Shown: positions 24,874 to 31,874 of the stretch, one piece after another
How positions within the stretch are numbered: the first letter of the stretch is position 1
Layout: each line of letters begins with the position of its first letter
Assembly: GCA_945862045.1 (NCBI GenBank)
Contig: CAMAWR010000019.1
Coordinates: forward strand, 1 to 32,000
DNA from: Bifidobacterium breve
GTDB lineage: Bacteria; Actinomycetota; Acidimicrobiia; Acidimicrobiales; Ilumatobacteraceae
Direction: 5' to 3'
Length of the DNA: 32,000 bases
Position numbers and translations under genes: made by a program
Notes under the pieces: generated by a model
Database searches by the model: none
The model's input: only the letters and a program-made list of their open reading frames with translations
What the model was told of the DNA's origin: nothing

Positions 24874-25745
24874 AGATCGCGCCGAAAACCCGTGCCGCGG
24901 TGTTGAGCGAGGCACTGCCGCACCTCCAACGTTTTGCCGGGCAGGTGATCGTGGTGAAATACGGTGGCAACGCACTTGCTGAATCGACCGAGGATGCGAT
25001 GGAGGTCTTCGCGCGTGACATCGCGCTGCTGCAGGCGGTCGGCATGAAACCAGTCGTCGTGCATGGCGGTGGCCCGCAGATTTCGGCGATGATGAATCGC
25101 CTTGGCAAACAGTCGACGTTCCACAACGGCCTACGGGTGACCGATGCCGAAACGATCGAGATCGTCGGCATGGTGCTGCTCGGCACGATCAACCCGATGC
25201 TGGTGTCGATGATCAACAAGGCTGGGGCGAATGCCGCCGGCGTTTCGGGCCAAGACATGGGGCTTTTTCAGTGCGTGCAACGCGATGTGGCACTCGGGTT
25301 CGTCGGCGACATCACCGCGGTCAACCCGGCAGCCGTGCAGGGCTTATTGGACGATGAAGTAGTGCCAGTCGTGGCCACCATCGGCACCGATGAGCATGGC
25401 CAGATGTACAACATCAACGCTGATACCGCTGCGAGTGCACTTGCCGTGTCCCTGAAAGCGACCAAGATTTTGTTCCTTACCGATATTGCCGGTGTGATGC
25501 GTGACCCCAACGACGCTGAGTCGGTGATTTCCACGCTCTCCACCGCGCAAGCGGCCGCACTGCAAGCCGATGGCATTATCACCGGTGGCATGATTCCCAA
25601 AGTTGAAAGCTGCCTGCACGCGGTGCAGGGTGGCGTAAGTGCCGCACACATTCTTGATGGGCGAGTGGCGCATGTGGCACTTCTCGAACTGCTCACCGAC
25701 ACGGGTGTGGGCACGATGTTCGTGCCCGACGAGGTCGTGTCGTGA
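24870..25745 (+). CDS. argB: Acetylglutamate kinase
   Basis: ArgB phosphorylates N-acetylglutamate, the usual arginine-feedback step. The 291-residue protein has the amino-acid-kinase motifs VVKYGGNALA (nucleotide binding), VVVHGGGPQISAMM (substrate binding) and the NINADTAASALA segment near the C-terminus. The N-terminal extension of about 25 residues ahead of the kinase core is typical of the arginine-sensitive hexameric enzymes, so feedback inhibition is likely (inference). It directly overlaps argC, at the position where argJ would sit in many actinobacteria, and overlaps argD in GTGA (25742-25745). Confidence 0.96.
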   Translation: MKIAPKTRAAVLSEALPHLQRFAGQVIVVKYGGNALAESTEDAMEVFARDIALLQAVGMKPVVVHGGGPQISAMMNRLGKQSTFHNGLRVTDAETIEIVGMVLLGTINPMLVSMINKAGANAAGVSGQDMGLFQCVQRDVALGFVGDITAVNPAAVQGLLDDEVVPVVATIGTDEHGQMYNINADTAASALAVSLKATKILFLTDIAGVMRDPNDAESVISTLSTAQAAALQADGIITGGMIPKVESCLHAVQGGVSAAHILDGRVAHVALLELLTDTGVGTMFVPDEVVS

Positions 25746-26935
25746 CCGCGCATCCGTTCATCTCGACGCCGCCGGTCACCGCGCAGGCTCGCGACTACTG
25801 CCCATTCATGCCGGTGTTCGGCGTGCCGCAGGTGATGTTCGTGCGCGGAGAAGGCACACAATTGTGGGACGTCAACGGCAAGCGCTACCTCGACTTTTTG
25901 TCGGGCATCTCGGTCACGTCGCTTGGCCATTCGCATCCCGAGATCGCCGATGCGATTGCCGAACAAGCACACACGTTGTTGCACGTGAGCAACTTCTTCA
26001 CCAACCCGGTGGCCACCCGTGCCGCCGTGCTGGTCGATGAGCTACTGGGCGGTGGTGGACAAGTGTTCTTTTGCAATTCTGGTGCCGAAGCCAACGAGGC
26101 AGGCATCAAATTGGCGCGTAAATTCGGGGGGCGTGGCCGCTACAAAGTGGTCAGCATGCTCGGCAGTTTCCACGGCCGCACCCTGGCGGCACTCGCAGCC
26201 ACTGGGCAACCCGCCAAGCACGAGCCGTTCCAGCCCATGCCCGAAGGATTCATCCACGTGCCATTCGGCGACATCGGCGCACTCGATGCGGCGGTTGACG
26301 GCACCGTGGCTGGCGTTCTGGTCGAGTGCGTACAGGGCGAGGGTGGTGTGATTCCGGCAACCAACGAGTGGCTGGCGCAGGTGCGGGCGCTGTGCACCGA
26401 GCGTGGCGCATTGATGATGGTTGACGAGGTGCAGACCGGCTTTGCGCGCACCGGCGACTGGTTTGCGTTTCAACATGCCGATGTGCAGCCCGATGTGGTG
26501 ATGCTGGCCAAAGCCATGGGCAACGGCATGCCAATCGGGGCATTGTGGGCACGTCGCGACGTTGCGCAGGTGTTCGTACCTGGCGACCATGGCAGTACCT
26601 ACAGCGGTACGGCAATCGCCACTGCGGCGGTGTGCGCGGTGATCGACATCATGCGCTCGATCGACGCCCCACGACTGGCCCGCGAAAAAGGGGAGTTGAT
26701 CACTTCGCACCTGCACAAGCTGCCCGCCGTCAAGGCGGTGCGTGGTCGTGGGTTGCTGCTGGGTGTCGAACTCGGGGCAGGTGTCGACGCCAAAGCCAAA
26801 CAAGTGGCACTGCTCGAACGGGGCCTCGTGACCAACGCGGTGACCGGCACGGCGCTACGACTGGCACCACCGATCACTGTCACCCACGACGAAATCACCG
26901 AAGCGATGGGCCTCATCGCCGAGGTTCTGGCATGA
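25742..26935 (+). CDS. argD: Acetylornithine aminotransferase
   Basis: ArgD transfers an amino group from glutamate to N-acetylglutamate semialdehyde using PLP. The 397-residue class III aminotransferase has the phosphate-binding NSGAEANEAGIKLARKF segment, SFHGRTLAALAATG, the pyridine-binding Asp in MVDEVQTGFARTG and the Schiff-base Lys257 in MLAKAMGNGMPIGAL. The start is GTG 25742, overlapping argB by 4 nt. Its C-terminus ends with the usual LRLAPPITVTHDEI segment. It is clearly distinct from the other class III enzyme in this window (18345-19637). Confidence 0.95.
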   Translation: MTAHPFISTPPVTAQARDYCPFMPVFGVPQVMFVRGEGTQLWDVNGKRYLDFLSGISVTSLGHSHPEIADAIAEQAHTLLHVSNFFTNPVATRAAVLVDELLGGGGQVFFCNSGAEANEAGIKLARKFGGRGRYKVVSMLGSFHGRTLAALAATGQPAKHEPFQPMPEGFIHVPFGDIGALDAAVDGTVAGVLVECVQGEGGVIPATNEWLAQVRALCTERGALMMVDEVQTGFARTGDWFAFQHADVQPDVVMLAKAMGNGMPIGALWARRDVAQVFVPGDHGSTYSGTAIATAAVCAVIDIMRSIDAPRLAREKGELITSHLHKLPAVKAVRGRGLLLGVELGAGVDAKAKQVALLERGLVTNAVTGTALRLAPPITVTHDEITEAMGLIAEVLA

Positions 26936-27855
26936 GGCACTTCCTTGACACCGTCGATTTGAGCCGCAACGAATTGGCGCGCGTGCTTGAATTGGCGACC
27001 CAACGTCAAGAATCCCTCGGCTGGCCGCTGGCCGACTACGGCGTCGCGTTGATCTTTGAAAAGCCGTCCAACCGCACACGACAGTCGATGGAGATGGCCG
27101 TCGTGCAACTCGGGGGTCACCCGATTTTCACACGCGGCGAAGAGGTCGGGTTTGACGTGCGCGAAACGGTGGAGGACATCACCCGCATCATGGCTGGTTA
27201 CCACGCCATGATTGCCGCACGGGTGTTCAGCCATACGGTGCTCGAACGAATGGCATCCAGCAACGCGGTGCCCATCATCAACATGTTGAGCGACAAGTCG
27301 CATCCATTGCAAAGTCTTGCCGATGTGCTCACCATGCGCGAAGAGTTCGGTTCGCTCAAGGGCAAGACCGTGGCGTGGATCGGCGATTACAACAATGTGG
27401 CGCGCTCGCTGGCCGAAGCTTGTGCACTCGAGGGTGCCCACTTGCGCCTCGGTTGCCCGAGCGGTTACGGCGCCAGCGACGACGAACTGGCGCGGGTCAC
27501 CGCCCTCGGGGCGCCGAGCGTGCAACAGGTGACCTCGGCAGAAAAAGCGGCAGTCGGCGCACACGCCGTGCACACCGACGTGTTCGTCAGCATGGGTCAA
27601 GAAGCCGAAACCGAACGTCGTAAGCACGACTTCGCTGGTTTTCAGGTGGACGAAGCGCTGATGTCCGTGGCCGACCGCAATGCCATCTTCATGCACTGTC
27701 TGCCCGCCCACCGTGGGCTGGAGGTGTCTGGTGAGGTCATCGACGGCCCTGCCAGTCGTGTCGAACGCCAAGCCCACAACCGCATGCATGCTGCCCGTGG
27801 TCTGCTCGCGTTCTTGTGTGAAGTCAACGACATTACGAAAGGTGACACCAAGTGA
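26932..27855 (+). CDS. argF: Ornithine carbamoyltransferase
   Basis: ArgF makes citrulline from ornithine and carbamoyl phosphate. From ATG 26932 the protein has 307 residues. The carbamoyl-phosphate site FEKPSNRTRQSME has SNRTR at 46-50; HPLQSLADVLTM follows. The ornithine loop is HTDVFVSMGQE and the catalytic Cys256 is in MHCLPAHRG. The intact SMG loop indicates true ornithine rather than acetylornithine specificity, which matters because no acetylornithine deacetylating gene (argJ or argE) is in the operon. The frame is open upstream to 26545 but that part lies within argD. It overlaps argD in ATGA (26932-26935). Confidence 0.95.
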   Translation: MRHFLDTVDLSRNELARVLELATQRQESLGWPLADYGVALIFEKPSNRTRQSMEMAVVQLGGHPIFTRGEEVGFDVRETVEDITRIMAGYHAMIAARVFSHTVLERMASSNAVPIINMLSDKSHPLQSLADVLTMREEFGSLKGKTVAWIGDYNNVARSLAEACALEGAHLRLGCPSGYGASDDELARVTALGAPSVQQVTSAEKAAVGAHAVHTDVFVSMGQEAETERRKHDFAGFQVDEALMSVADRNAIFMHCLPAHRGLEVSGEVIDGPASRVERQAHNRMHAARGLLAFLCEVNDITKGDTK

Positions 27856-28331
27856 CGAGCAAGGTACAACGCCAACAAACCATTGCGCGCATCATCGCCG
27901 AACATGCCGTCACGAATCAACCGATGTTGCTCGAGTTGCTTGACGACGAAGGTATCGAAGCCACACAGGCGACCGTGTCGCGCGACCTGGAAGATCTCGG
28001 TGCCGTCAAGGTGCGTGTGCGCAAGGGTGAAACGGCCTATGCGATTCCTGATTTTGCCCCCGACCGTATCGCGCCACAAGACCAGTTGCGCCGGGTGTTG
28101 TCGGAGTGGGTCGCAGAAGTTGAATTCAGCGAGCCAATGGTGATCATTCGCACGCCACCAGGCTGTGCGCATGTCGTTGGCTCGGCACTCGACCGTTCAC
28201 GACTGAAGGGCATCATTGGTACCGTCGCGGGTGACGACACGTTGCTGTGCGTGGCCGAGGCAAAGTATGGCGCCAAACGACTGGCCAACGACCTGCGCGT
28301 GTTAGCCGGGCTGGCCAAGGCGGCCAAATGA
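27852..28331 (+). CDS. argR: Arginine repressor
   Basis: ArgR is a hexameric, arginine-dependent repressor binding ARG boxes. The 159-residue protein has an N-terminal winged helix-turn-helix (about 1-75), with the recognition motif EATQATVSRDLEDLGAVKVR, and a C-terminal oligomerisation and arginine-binding domain (about 88-159), with the GTVAGDDTLLCVA segment that holds the Asp pair contacting arginine. The start is GTG 27852, overlapping argF by 4 nt. The tandem ARG boxes before argC mean that this protein should repress its own operon. Confidence 0.95.
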   Translation: MTSKVQRQQTIARIIAEHAVTNQPMLLELLDDEGIEATQATVSRDLEDLGAVKVRVRKGETAYAIPDFAPDRIAPQDQLRRVLSEWVAEVEFSEPMVIIRTPPGCAHVVGSALDRSRLKGIIGTVAGDDTLLCVAEAKYGAKRLANDLRVLAGLAKAAK

Positions 28332-29713
28332 ACGACAAACATCTCTGGCACGGCCGCTTCAGCGAGGCCCCCGCCGATTCGCTCATGGCCTACACCGCCA
28401 GTATCGGTTTTGATGTTCGGTTGTGGCGCGACGACCTGGCCGGGTCGATTGCCCACGCCCAGATGCTCGGCGCGTGCGGGGTATTGCCCGTCGTTGACAG
28501 CGAAGCGATTGTCGCGGCCTTGCAACAAGTAACGGCCGAGTTCACGGCCGAAACGTTCGTGTTTGTGCCCAGCGACGAAGACATTCACACTGCAATCGAG
28601 CGTCGAGTCACCGAGATTGCCGGTGCAGCGGGTGCAAAACTGCACACGGGCCGCAGCCGCAACGACCAGGTCGCTACGGCGTTGCGCCTGTTTACCAAAC
28701 GCGAGTTGGCCGACACCGCTCTTCGCGTATTCGCACTCATCGACGTGCTCGACCGCCGCGCCGATGATGCAGGCGATGCCTACCTGCCCGGCTACACCCA
28801 CATGCAACGGGCCCAGCCCGTGCTGTTGTCGCATCACCTGCGGGCCCACGCCTGGGCACTGACCCGCGACATCGATCGCCTGCTCGGTGCCCGAACGCGT
28901 CTCGATGTCTCGCCACTCGGCGCCGGCGCACTGGCCGGCACATCGCTGCCCATCGATGCCCGCGATACGCAACAGCGTCTTGGGTTCGCCGATGTGTTCG
29001 CTAATTCGCTCGATGCAGTGAGCGACCGTGACTTCGTCGCGGAAGGATTATTCGCCCTCACCCTGGTTGGCGTGCATCTCTCGCGACTCGGCGAAGAGTG
29101 GGTGTTGTGGACTTCGGAGGAATTCGGCTTTGCAACGCTCAGTGATCGTCACGCGACAGGTTCATCGATGTTGCCGCAAAAAAAGAATGCCGACATTGCC
29201 GAGTTGGCACGCGGCAAGGCCGGTCGCATCATCGGCAACCTCACCGGTGTGTTGGCCACCTTGAAGGGCCTGCCCTTGGCCTACAACCGTGATTTGCAAG
29301 AAGACAAAGAGCCATTGTTTGATTCACTCGACCAGGTCAATCGTGGGTTGAGCGCCATGACCGAAATGATTGCCGCTGCAACCCTGCACACCGCCACCAT
29401 GCAACGAGCTGCCGACGCGCCAGCACTCGTCGCCACGGATGTCGCCGAATGGCTCGTCGCGCGAGGGATGCCATTTCGCACTGCGCACGCCAAGGTTGGC
29501 GAGTTGGTGTCGCGATCACTCTCGAGCGGCACGCCACTCGTCGACCTCGTGCGTGCTGATGGTGCGTTGGGCGCCGACGCTGCCGTACTTTTTGCACCTG
29601 GTGCCGCCGTACAGCGACGCTCGAGTCACGGCGCGGCAGGCCCGCTCGCCGCAGCCGCCCAACGTGACGAGCTGCATCGAGTGATGGCCCTGCTGCAGTC
29701 GCGACTGCCCTAG
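28328..29713 (+). CDS. argH: Argininosuccinate lyase
   Basis: ArgH splits argininosuccinate into arginine and fumarate, the last step of the pathway. From ATG 28328 (overlapping argR by 4 nt) the protein has 461 residues. Conserved parts are KLHTGRSRNDQVATALRL, LPGYTHMQRAQPV and the fumarase-superfamily signature GSSMLPQKKNADIAEL (278-293), which holds the catalytic Ser loop. The family usually has Met-Pro and Asn-Pro-Asp in this signature; here they are Leu-Pro and Asn-Ala-Asp. In many actinobacteria argG lies between argR and argH; here it does not. This is the last gene of the operon. Confidence 0.95.
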   Translation: MNDKHLWHGRFSEAPADSLMAYTASIGFDVRLWRDDLAGSIAHAQMLGACGVLPVVDSEAIVAALQQVTAEFTAETFVFVPSDEDIHTAIERRVTEIAGAAGAKLHTGRSRNDQVATALRLFTKRELADTALRVFALIDVLDRRADDAGDAYLPGYTHMQRAQPVLLSHHLRAHAWALTRDIDRLLGARTRLDVSPLGAGALAGTSLPIDARDTQQRLGFADVFANSLDAVSDRDFVAEGLFALTLVGVHLSRLGEEWVLWTSEEFGFATLSDRHATGSSMLPQKKNADIAELARGKAGRIIGNLTGVLATLKGLPLAYNRDLQEDKEPLFDSLDQVNRGLSAMTEMIAAATLHTATMQRAADAPALVATDVAEWLVARGMPFRTAHAKVGELVSRSLSSGTPLVDLVRADGALGADAAVLFAPGAAVQRRSSHGAAGPLAAAAQRDELHRVMALLQSRLP

Positions 29714-29748
29714 TCGCGCGCGGTATGGCGCCCGAGGCCTTCGACCCC

Positions 29749-29754
29749 TAGCAT
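29749..29754 (+). promoter_or_regulatory. Leaderless-type -10 element of the thioesterase gene
   Basis: TAGCAT (TANNNT pattern) is followed by exactly 6 nt and GTG 29761. It lies in the 47-nt gap after argH and would give the thioesterase gene ArgR-independent expression. No clear -35 is seen. Confidence 0.45.
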
Positions 29755-29760
29755 TCGGGC

Positions 29761-30159
29761 GTGTTTCGCCACGAGGTGCGGGTTCGCTACGGCGACTGCG
29801 ACATGCAACAGGTCGTGTTCAACGCCCATTATCTGGCGTACAGCGACGATGCGGTGATGTGCTGGTTCGTGGCGCGTCTTGGTCAGCGAATGCCCGAGTT
29901 CGACTGCATGCTCAAGAGCGTGAACATTCTCTGGCATCGTCCATTGCGTCTCGGCGACGTCGCCGCACTTGATTGCGCAGTGACACGGTGGGGCACTTCG
30001 TCATTCGACGTGCTGATTCGTGGCCATGTTGCAGGCGAGCCGTCGTTTGACACCACCATCGTCTATGTCTCGACTACGCCTGGTGCAGCCAACGCGGTAC
30101 CGGTGCCCGATTGGGTGCGTGCAGCGTTGGGCGGCGACGAACAACTCGCTCCCGCCTGA
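29761..30159 (+). CDS. Acyl-CoA thioesterase, 4HBT (YbgC/FadM-like) family
   Basis: This 132-residue single hotdog-fold protein is expected to hydrolyse an acyl-CoA or acyl-ACP thioester. The N-terminal motif RYGDCDMQQVVFNAHYL resembles the FGDCDPAGIV motif of Pseudomonas 4-hydroxybenzoyl-CoA thioesterase, placing Asp14 as the catalytic acid. The later segment SVNILWHRPLRLGD also fits the family. The start GTG 29761 is supported by the TAGCAT hexamer 6 nt upstream; there is no Shine-Dalgarno. The physiological substrate cannot be deduced. tyrS begins 28 nt downstream with its own -10-like element. Confidence 0.88.
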   Translation: MFRHEVRVRYGDCDMQQVVFNAHYLAYSDDAVMCWFVARLGQRMPEFDCMLKSVNILWHRPLRLGDVAALDCAVTRWGTSSFDVLIRGHVAGEPSFDTTIVYVSTTPGAANAVPVPDWVRAALGGDEQLAPA

Positions 30160-30175
30160 ACCGATTGATGCGCTC

Positions 30176-30181
30176 TACTCT
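30176..30181 (+). promoter_or_regulatory. Leaderless-type -10 element of tyrS
   Basis: TACTCT (TANNNT) is followed by exactly 6 nt and ATG 30188, so tyrS mRNA probably starts at its initiation codon. No Shine-Dalgarno precedes the ATG, and no T-box leader is present; a leaderless start would exclude T-box control. Confidence 0.5.
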
Positions 30182-30187
30182 GTAACC

Positions 30188-31468
30188 ATGGCGAATTTTG
30201 GTGATGTCGCCAACGAGTTCTCCGCGCGGGGGCTCATCCACGACTCCACCGACCGCCTGATACTCGCCGAACGAACCACCACCGCGCAGATCTCGGCATA
30301 CGTCGGCTTTGACCCAACCTCGGATTCGCTGCATGCCGGCAATCTGCTCGGGCAAATCTCGCTGCGTCGACTGCAGATGCTCGGCCATCGGCCCATCGTG
30401 CTGGCTGGCGGTGCCACGGGAATGATCGGTGATCCGTCGGGGCGCAGTGAAGAGCGCAACCTGCTGGATGCCGACACGTTGGCGGCCAATGTGGCGAACA
30501 TCAAGACACAACTCGAACGTCTGCTCGACTTCGACAAGGGCGCAACGCAGGCGACGCTCGTGGACAATGCCGACTGGACTCGCGACGTACCGGTGCTCGA
30601 TTTTCTGCGCGACGTCGGCAAACACATCACGGTCAATCAAATGCTGGCCAAAGACAGCGTCAAGTCACGACTGAGCGACGAAAATGGGCTGTCCTACACC
30701 GAGTTCAGCTACATGTTGTTGCAAGCCAATGATTTTCGTCATCTGTGCGAATTCCATGGGTGCGAAATGCAGATGGGTGGCAGCGATCAGTGGGGCAATA
30801 TCACCGCCGGCATCGACCTAATTCGCAAGCGCCTCGGTCGTAGTGCGTTCGGCCTGACCTGGCCGTTGCTCACGAAAAGTGATGGCACAAAGTTCGGTAA
30901 AACTGCCGATGGGGCAGTGTGGCTCGACGCCAAGAAAACATCGCCCTATCAATTCCGGCAGTTTTGGGTGCAGATCGCCGACGCCGATATCGAGCGATAC
31001 TTACCGCAATTTTCCCTGAAATCACTCGACGAGATCAACTCGCTGCTCGATGAGCAGCATGCCAACCCGGCTGCGCGCCCGGCCCAACGAGCCCTTGCCC
31101 ACGAGCTCACGTTGCTCGTGCACGGCGCCGACGCAGCGACGGCGGCACAGGAAGCGGCCGCCATTTTGTTCGGTGGCGACCCGATGACAGCGTCGCGTGC
31201 CACGATGGCGTTCATTGCTGCTGAGGTGCCCGCCACCCACATGGGTACGGCCGTACTGGCAGATGTGGCGGGAGTGCTGGCAGCGCTGCCTGGAATCGCG
31301 GCGAGCAAGAGCGAAGCACGACGTCTGTTGACGCAAAAAAGCGTGCGGGTCAATGGTGAAGTGCTCACAGAAAGCACGGATTTGGGGGCTATTTCGCTCC
31401 TTCACGATCGCTGGCTGCTCGTGCGCAAGGGCAAGACCACCTACCACCTGGTGGATTTCGGCCGCTAA
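30188..31468 (+). CDS. tyrS: Tyrosyl-tRNA synthetase
   Basis: TyrS charges tRNA-Tyr. From ATG 30188 the protein has 426 residues; the upstream open frame lies in the thioesterase gene. The class I catalytic domain has the tyrosine-binding YVGFDPTSDSLHAGN segment, with the HIGH-type motif as HAGN (49-52), then GGATGMIGDPSGRSEERNLL, QMGGSDQWGNI and the KMSKS-type loop KFGKT (235-239). Asn for the last His of HIGH and Thr for the last Ser of KMSKS are variants of a functional type rather than signs of decay. The C-terminal S4-like RNA-binding domain (about 355-426; SKSEARRLLTQKSVRVNGE) is complete. Confidence 0.96.
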   Translation: MANFGDVANEFSARGLIHDSTDRLILAERTTTAQISAYVGFDPTSDSLHAGNLLGQISLRRLQMLGHRPIVLAGGATGMIGDPSGRSEERNLLDADTLAANVANIKTQLERLLDFDKGATQATLVDNADWTRDVPVLDFLRDVGKHITVNQMLAKDSVKSRLSDENGLSYTEFSYMLLQANDFRHLCEFHGCEMQMGGSDQWGNITAGIDLIRKRLGRSAFGLTWPLLTKSDGTKFGKTADGAVWLDAKKTSPYQFRQFWVQIADADIERYLPQFSLKSLDEINSLLDEQHANPAARPAQRALAHELTLLVHGADAATAAQEAAAILFGGDPMTASRATMAFIAAEVPATHMGTAVLADVAGVLAALPGIAASKSEARRLLTQKSVRVNGEVLTESTDLGAISLLHDRWLLVRKGKTTYHLVDFGR

Positions 31469-31488
31469 CAGCAATCTTGCCGTGCAGG

Positions 31489-31517
31489 TTGGGGGTGCCC
31501 CGCCCACCCGCTAGCGT
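31489..31517 (+). promoter_or_regulatory. Predicted promoter for the spacer RNA or rRNA operon
   Basis: TTGGGG (31489-31494) is followed after 17 bp by TAGCGT (31512-31517), a TANNNT-type -10. The same TTGG start and 17-bp spacing occur at the pyr promoter. Transcription would begin near 31523-31525, exactly where a 12-bp closing helix begins. Confidence 0.42.
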
Positions 31518-31522
31518 GACGA

Positions 31523-31648
31523 GTCCGCTGTTCAGGCCCCGATAATGTCGAGGCCGAAAGTGGTAAAGAGCGGAGACCTCTGCGCAAGCATGTGTCCGCC
31601 CTGGAGGCTCCTTGAAAACGGAAGAGAAGACTGAACGCCAGTGCGGGC
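31523..31648 (+). ncRNA. Candidate structured RNA of about 125 nt (or structured rRNA leader)
   Basis: Two helices close the element. GTCCGC (31523-31528) pairs with GCGGGC (31643-31648) including one G-U. GTTCAG (31530-31535) pairs with CTGAAC (31631-31636). Inside are a hairpin GGCCcCGA-TAATG-TCGaGGCC (31535-31555, sharing one G with the helix); GCGGA (31570-31574) pairing with TCCGC (31595-31599) around a TGC-GCAA-GCA tetraloop hairpin (31581-31590); and a small CTC/GAG hairpin (31608-31626). The 5' end coincides with the predicted transcription start. I recognise no known family: the signatures of RNase P, tmRNA, SRP RNA and common riboswitches are absent. It may be a separate RNA or part of the rRNA leader. 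Confidence 0.4.
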
Positions 31649-31653
31649 AGTAA

Positions 31654-31672
31654 CGACGACCTCGTGTCGTCG
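31654..31672 (+). terminator. GC-rich hairpin after the candidate RNA
   Basis: CGACGAC and GTCGTCG form a perfect 7-bp stem with a 5-nt loop (CTCGT), directly after the closed RNA fold. It is followed by GATATTGT rather than a U-run, so intrinsic termination is uncertain; it may be part of the leader structure. Confidence 0.3.
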
Positions 31673-31694
31673 GATATTGTCCGTCAATTCGTTG

Positions 31695-31715
31695 ATGTCA
31701 CCTCAGCAGTGACAT
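31695..31715 (+). repeat. Inverted repeat upstream of the 16S gene
   Basis: ATGTCAC and GTGACAT are perfect 7-bp arms separated by 7 nt (CTCAGCA). The right arm runs into TTGACA (31715-31720), a perfect -35 hexamer, so this could be an operator at an rRNA promoter; no good -10 was found at the right distance. Confidence 0.4.
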
Positions 31716-31733
31716 TGACAAAAGTAATAACCA

Positions 31734-31753
31734 GATCAGATGAGCATCTGATC
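31734..31753 (+). repeat. rRNA-leader hairpin 1
   Basis: GATCAGAT-GAGC-ATCTGATC is a perfect stem of 8 bp with a 4-nt loop. It shares the inner CAGAT/ATCTG arms with the next hairpin. Confidence 0.5.
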
Positions 31754-31774
31754 GGTCAGGAAATATCGCGCGGA

Positions 31775-31788
31775 CAGATGCAAATCTG
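31775..31788 (+). repeat. rRNA-leader hairpin 2 (GCAA tetraloop)
   Basis: CAGAT-GCAA-ATCTG is a 5-bp stem closed by a GNRA-type tetraloop. A further inverted pair GAAAAG (31788-31793) and CTTTTC (31804-31809) follows. Confidence 0.45.
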
Positions 31789-31836
31789 AAAAGCTGATAT
31801 GGACTTTTCGAAGAATTCAACTCGCCTACAGCGCCT

Positions 31837-31852
31837 CGCAGATTCGTCTGCG
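31837..31852 (+). repeat. rRNA-leader hairpin 3 (TTCG tetraloop)
   Basis: CGCAGA-TTCG-TCTGCG is a 6-bp stem with a UUCG tetraloop, about 22 nt before the 16S start. ACTCGC (31820-31825) and GCGAGT (31864-31869) can pair around it, forming a larger leader helix that could take part in rRNA processing. Confidence 0.5.
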
Positions 31853-31874
31853 TTGTGAGTAACGCGAGTCTTTC

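Larger units (their letters stand above)
31469..31874 (+). other. Gene-free spacer between tyrS and 16S rRNA (rRNA leader region)
   Basis: This 406-bp stretch has no credible protein gene. The minus-strand frames that cross it run into the 16S gene and resemble nothing known. It contains a predicted promoter (31489-31517), a closed RNA fold (31523-31648), a GC-rich hairpin (31654-31672), an inverted repeat (31695-31715), and three hairpins with CAGA/TCTG stems before the 16S start. GGGTG (31493-31497) can also pair with CACCC (31505-31509), a possible but U-run-lacking end of the tyrS message. I found no clear boxA antitermination element and no tRNA. Confidence 0.7.

Noticed and set aside
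30160-30187. T-box leader for tyrS
   Set aside because: Only 28 nt separate the thioesterase stop from the tyrS ATG and a -10 element lies within them; there is no room for a T-box.
31568-31586. Cobalamin-riboswitch-like GGAGACC motif in the spacer
   Set aside because: Only a short coincidental match; the B12 box and the rest of the conserved core are missing, and the downstream gene is 16S rRNA.
31715-31743. Standard promoter starting at TTGACA 31715
   Set aside because: The -35 is perfect but no TANNNT or TATAAT-like hexamer lies 16-18 bp downstream, so it is not listed as a promoter.
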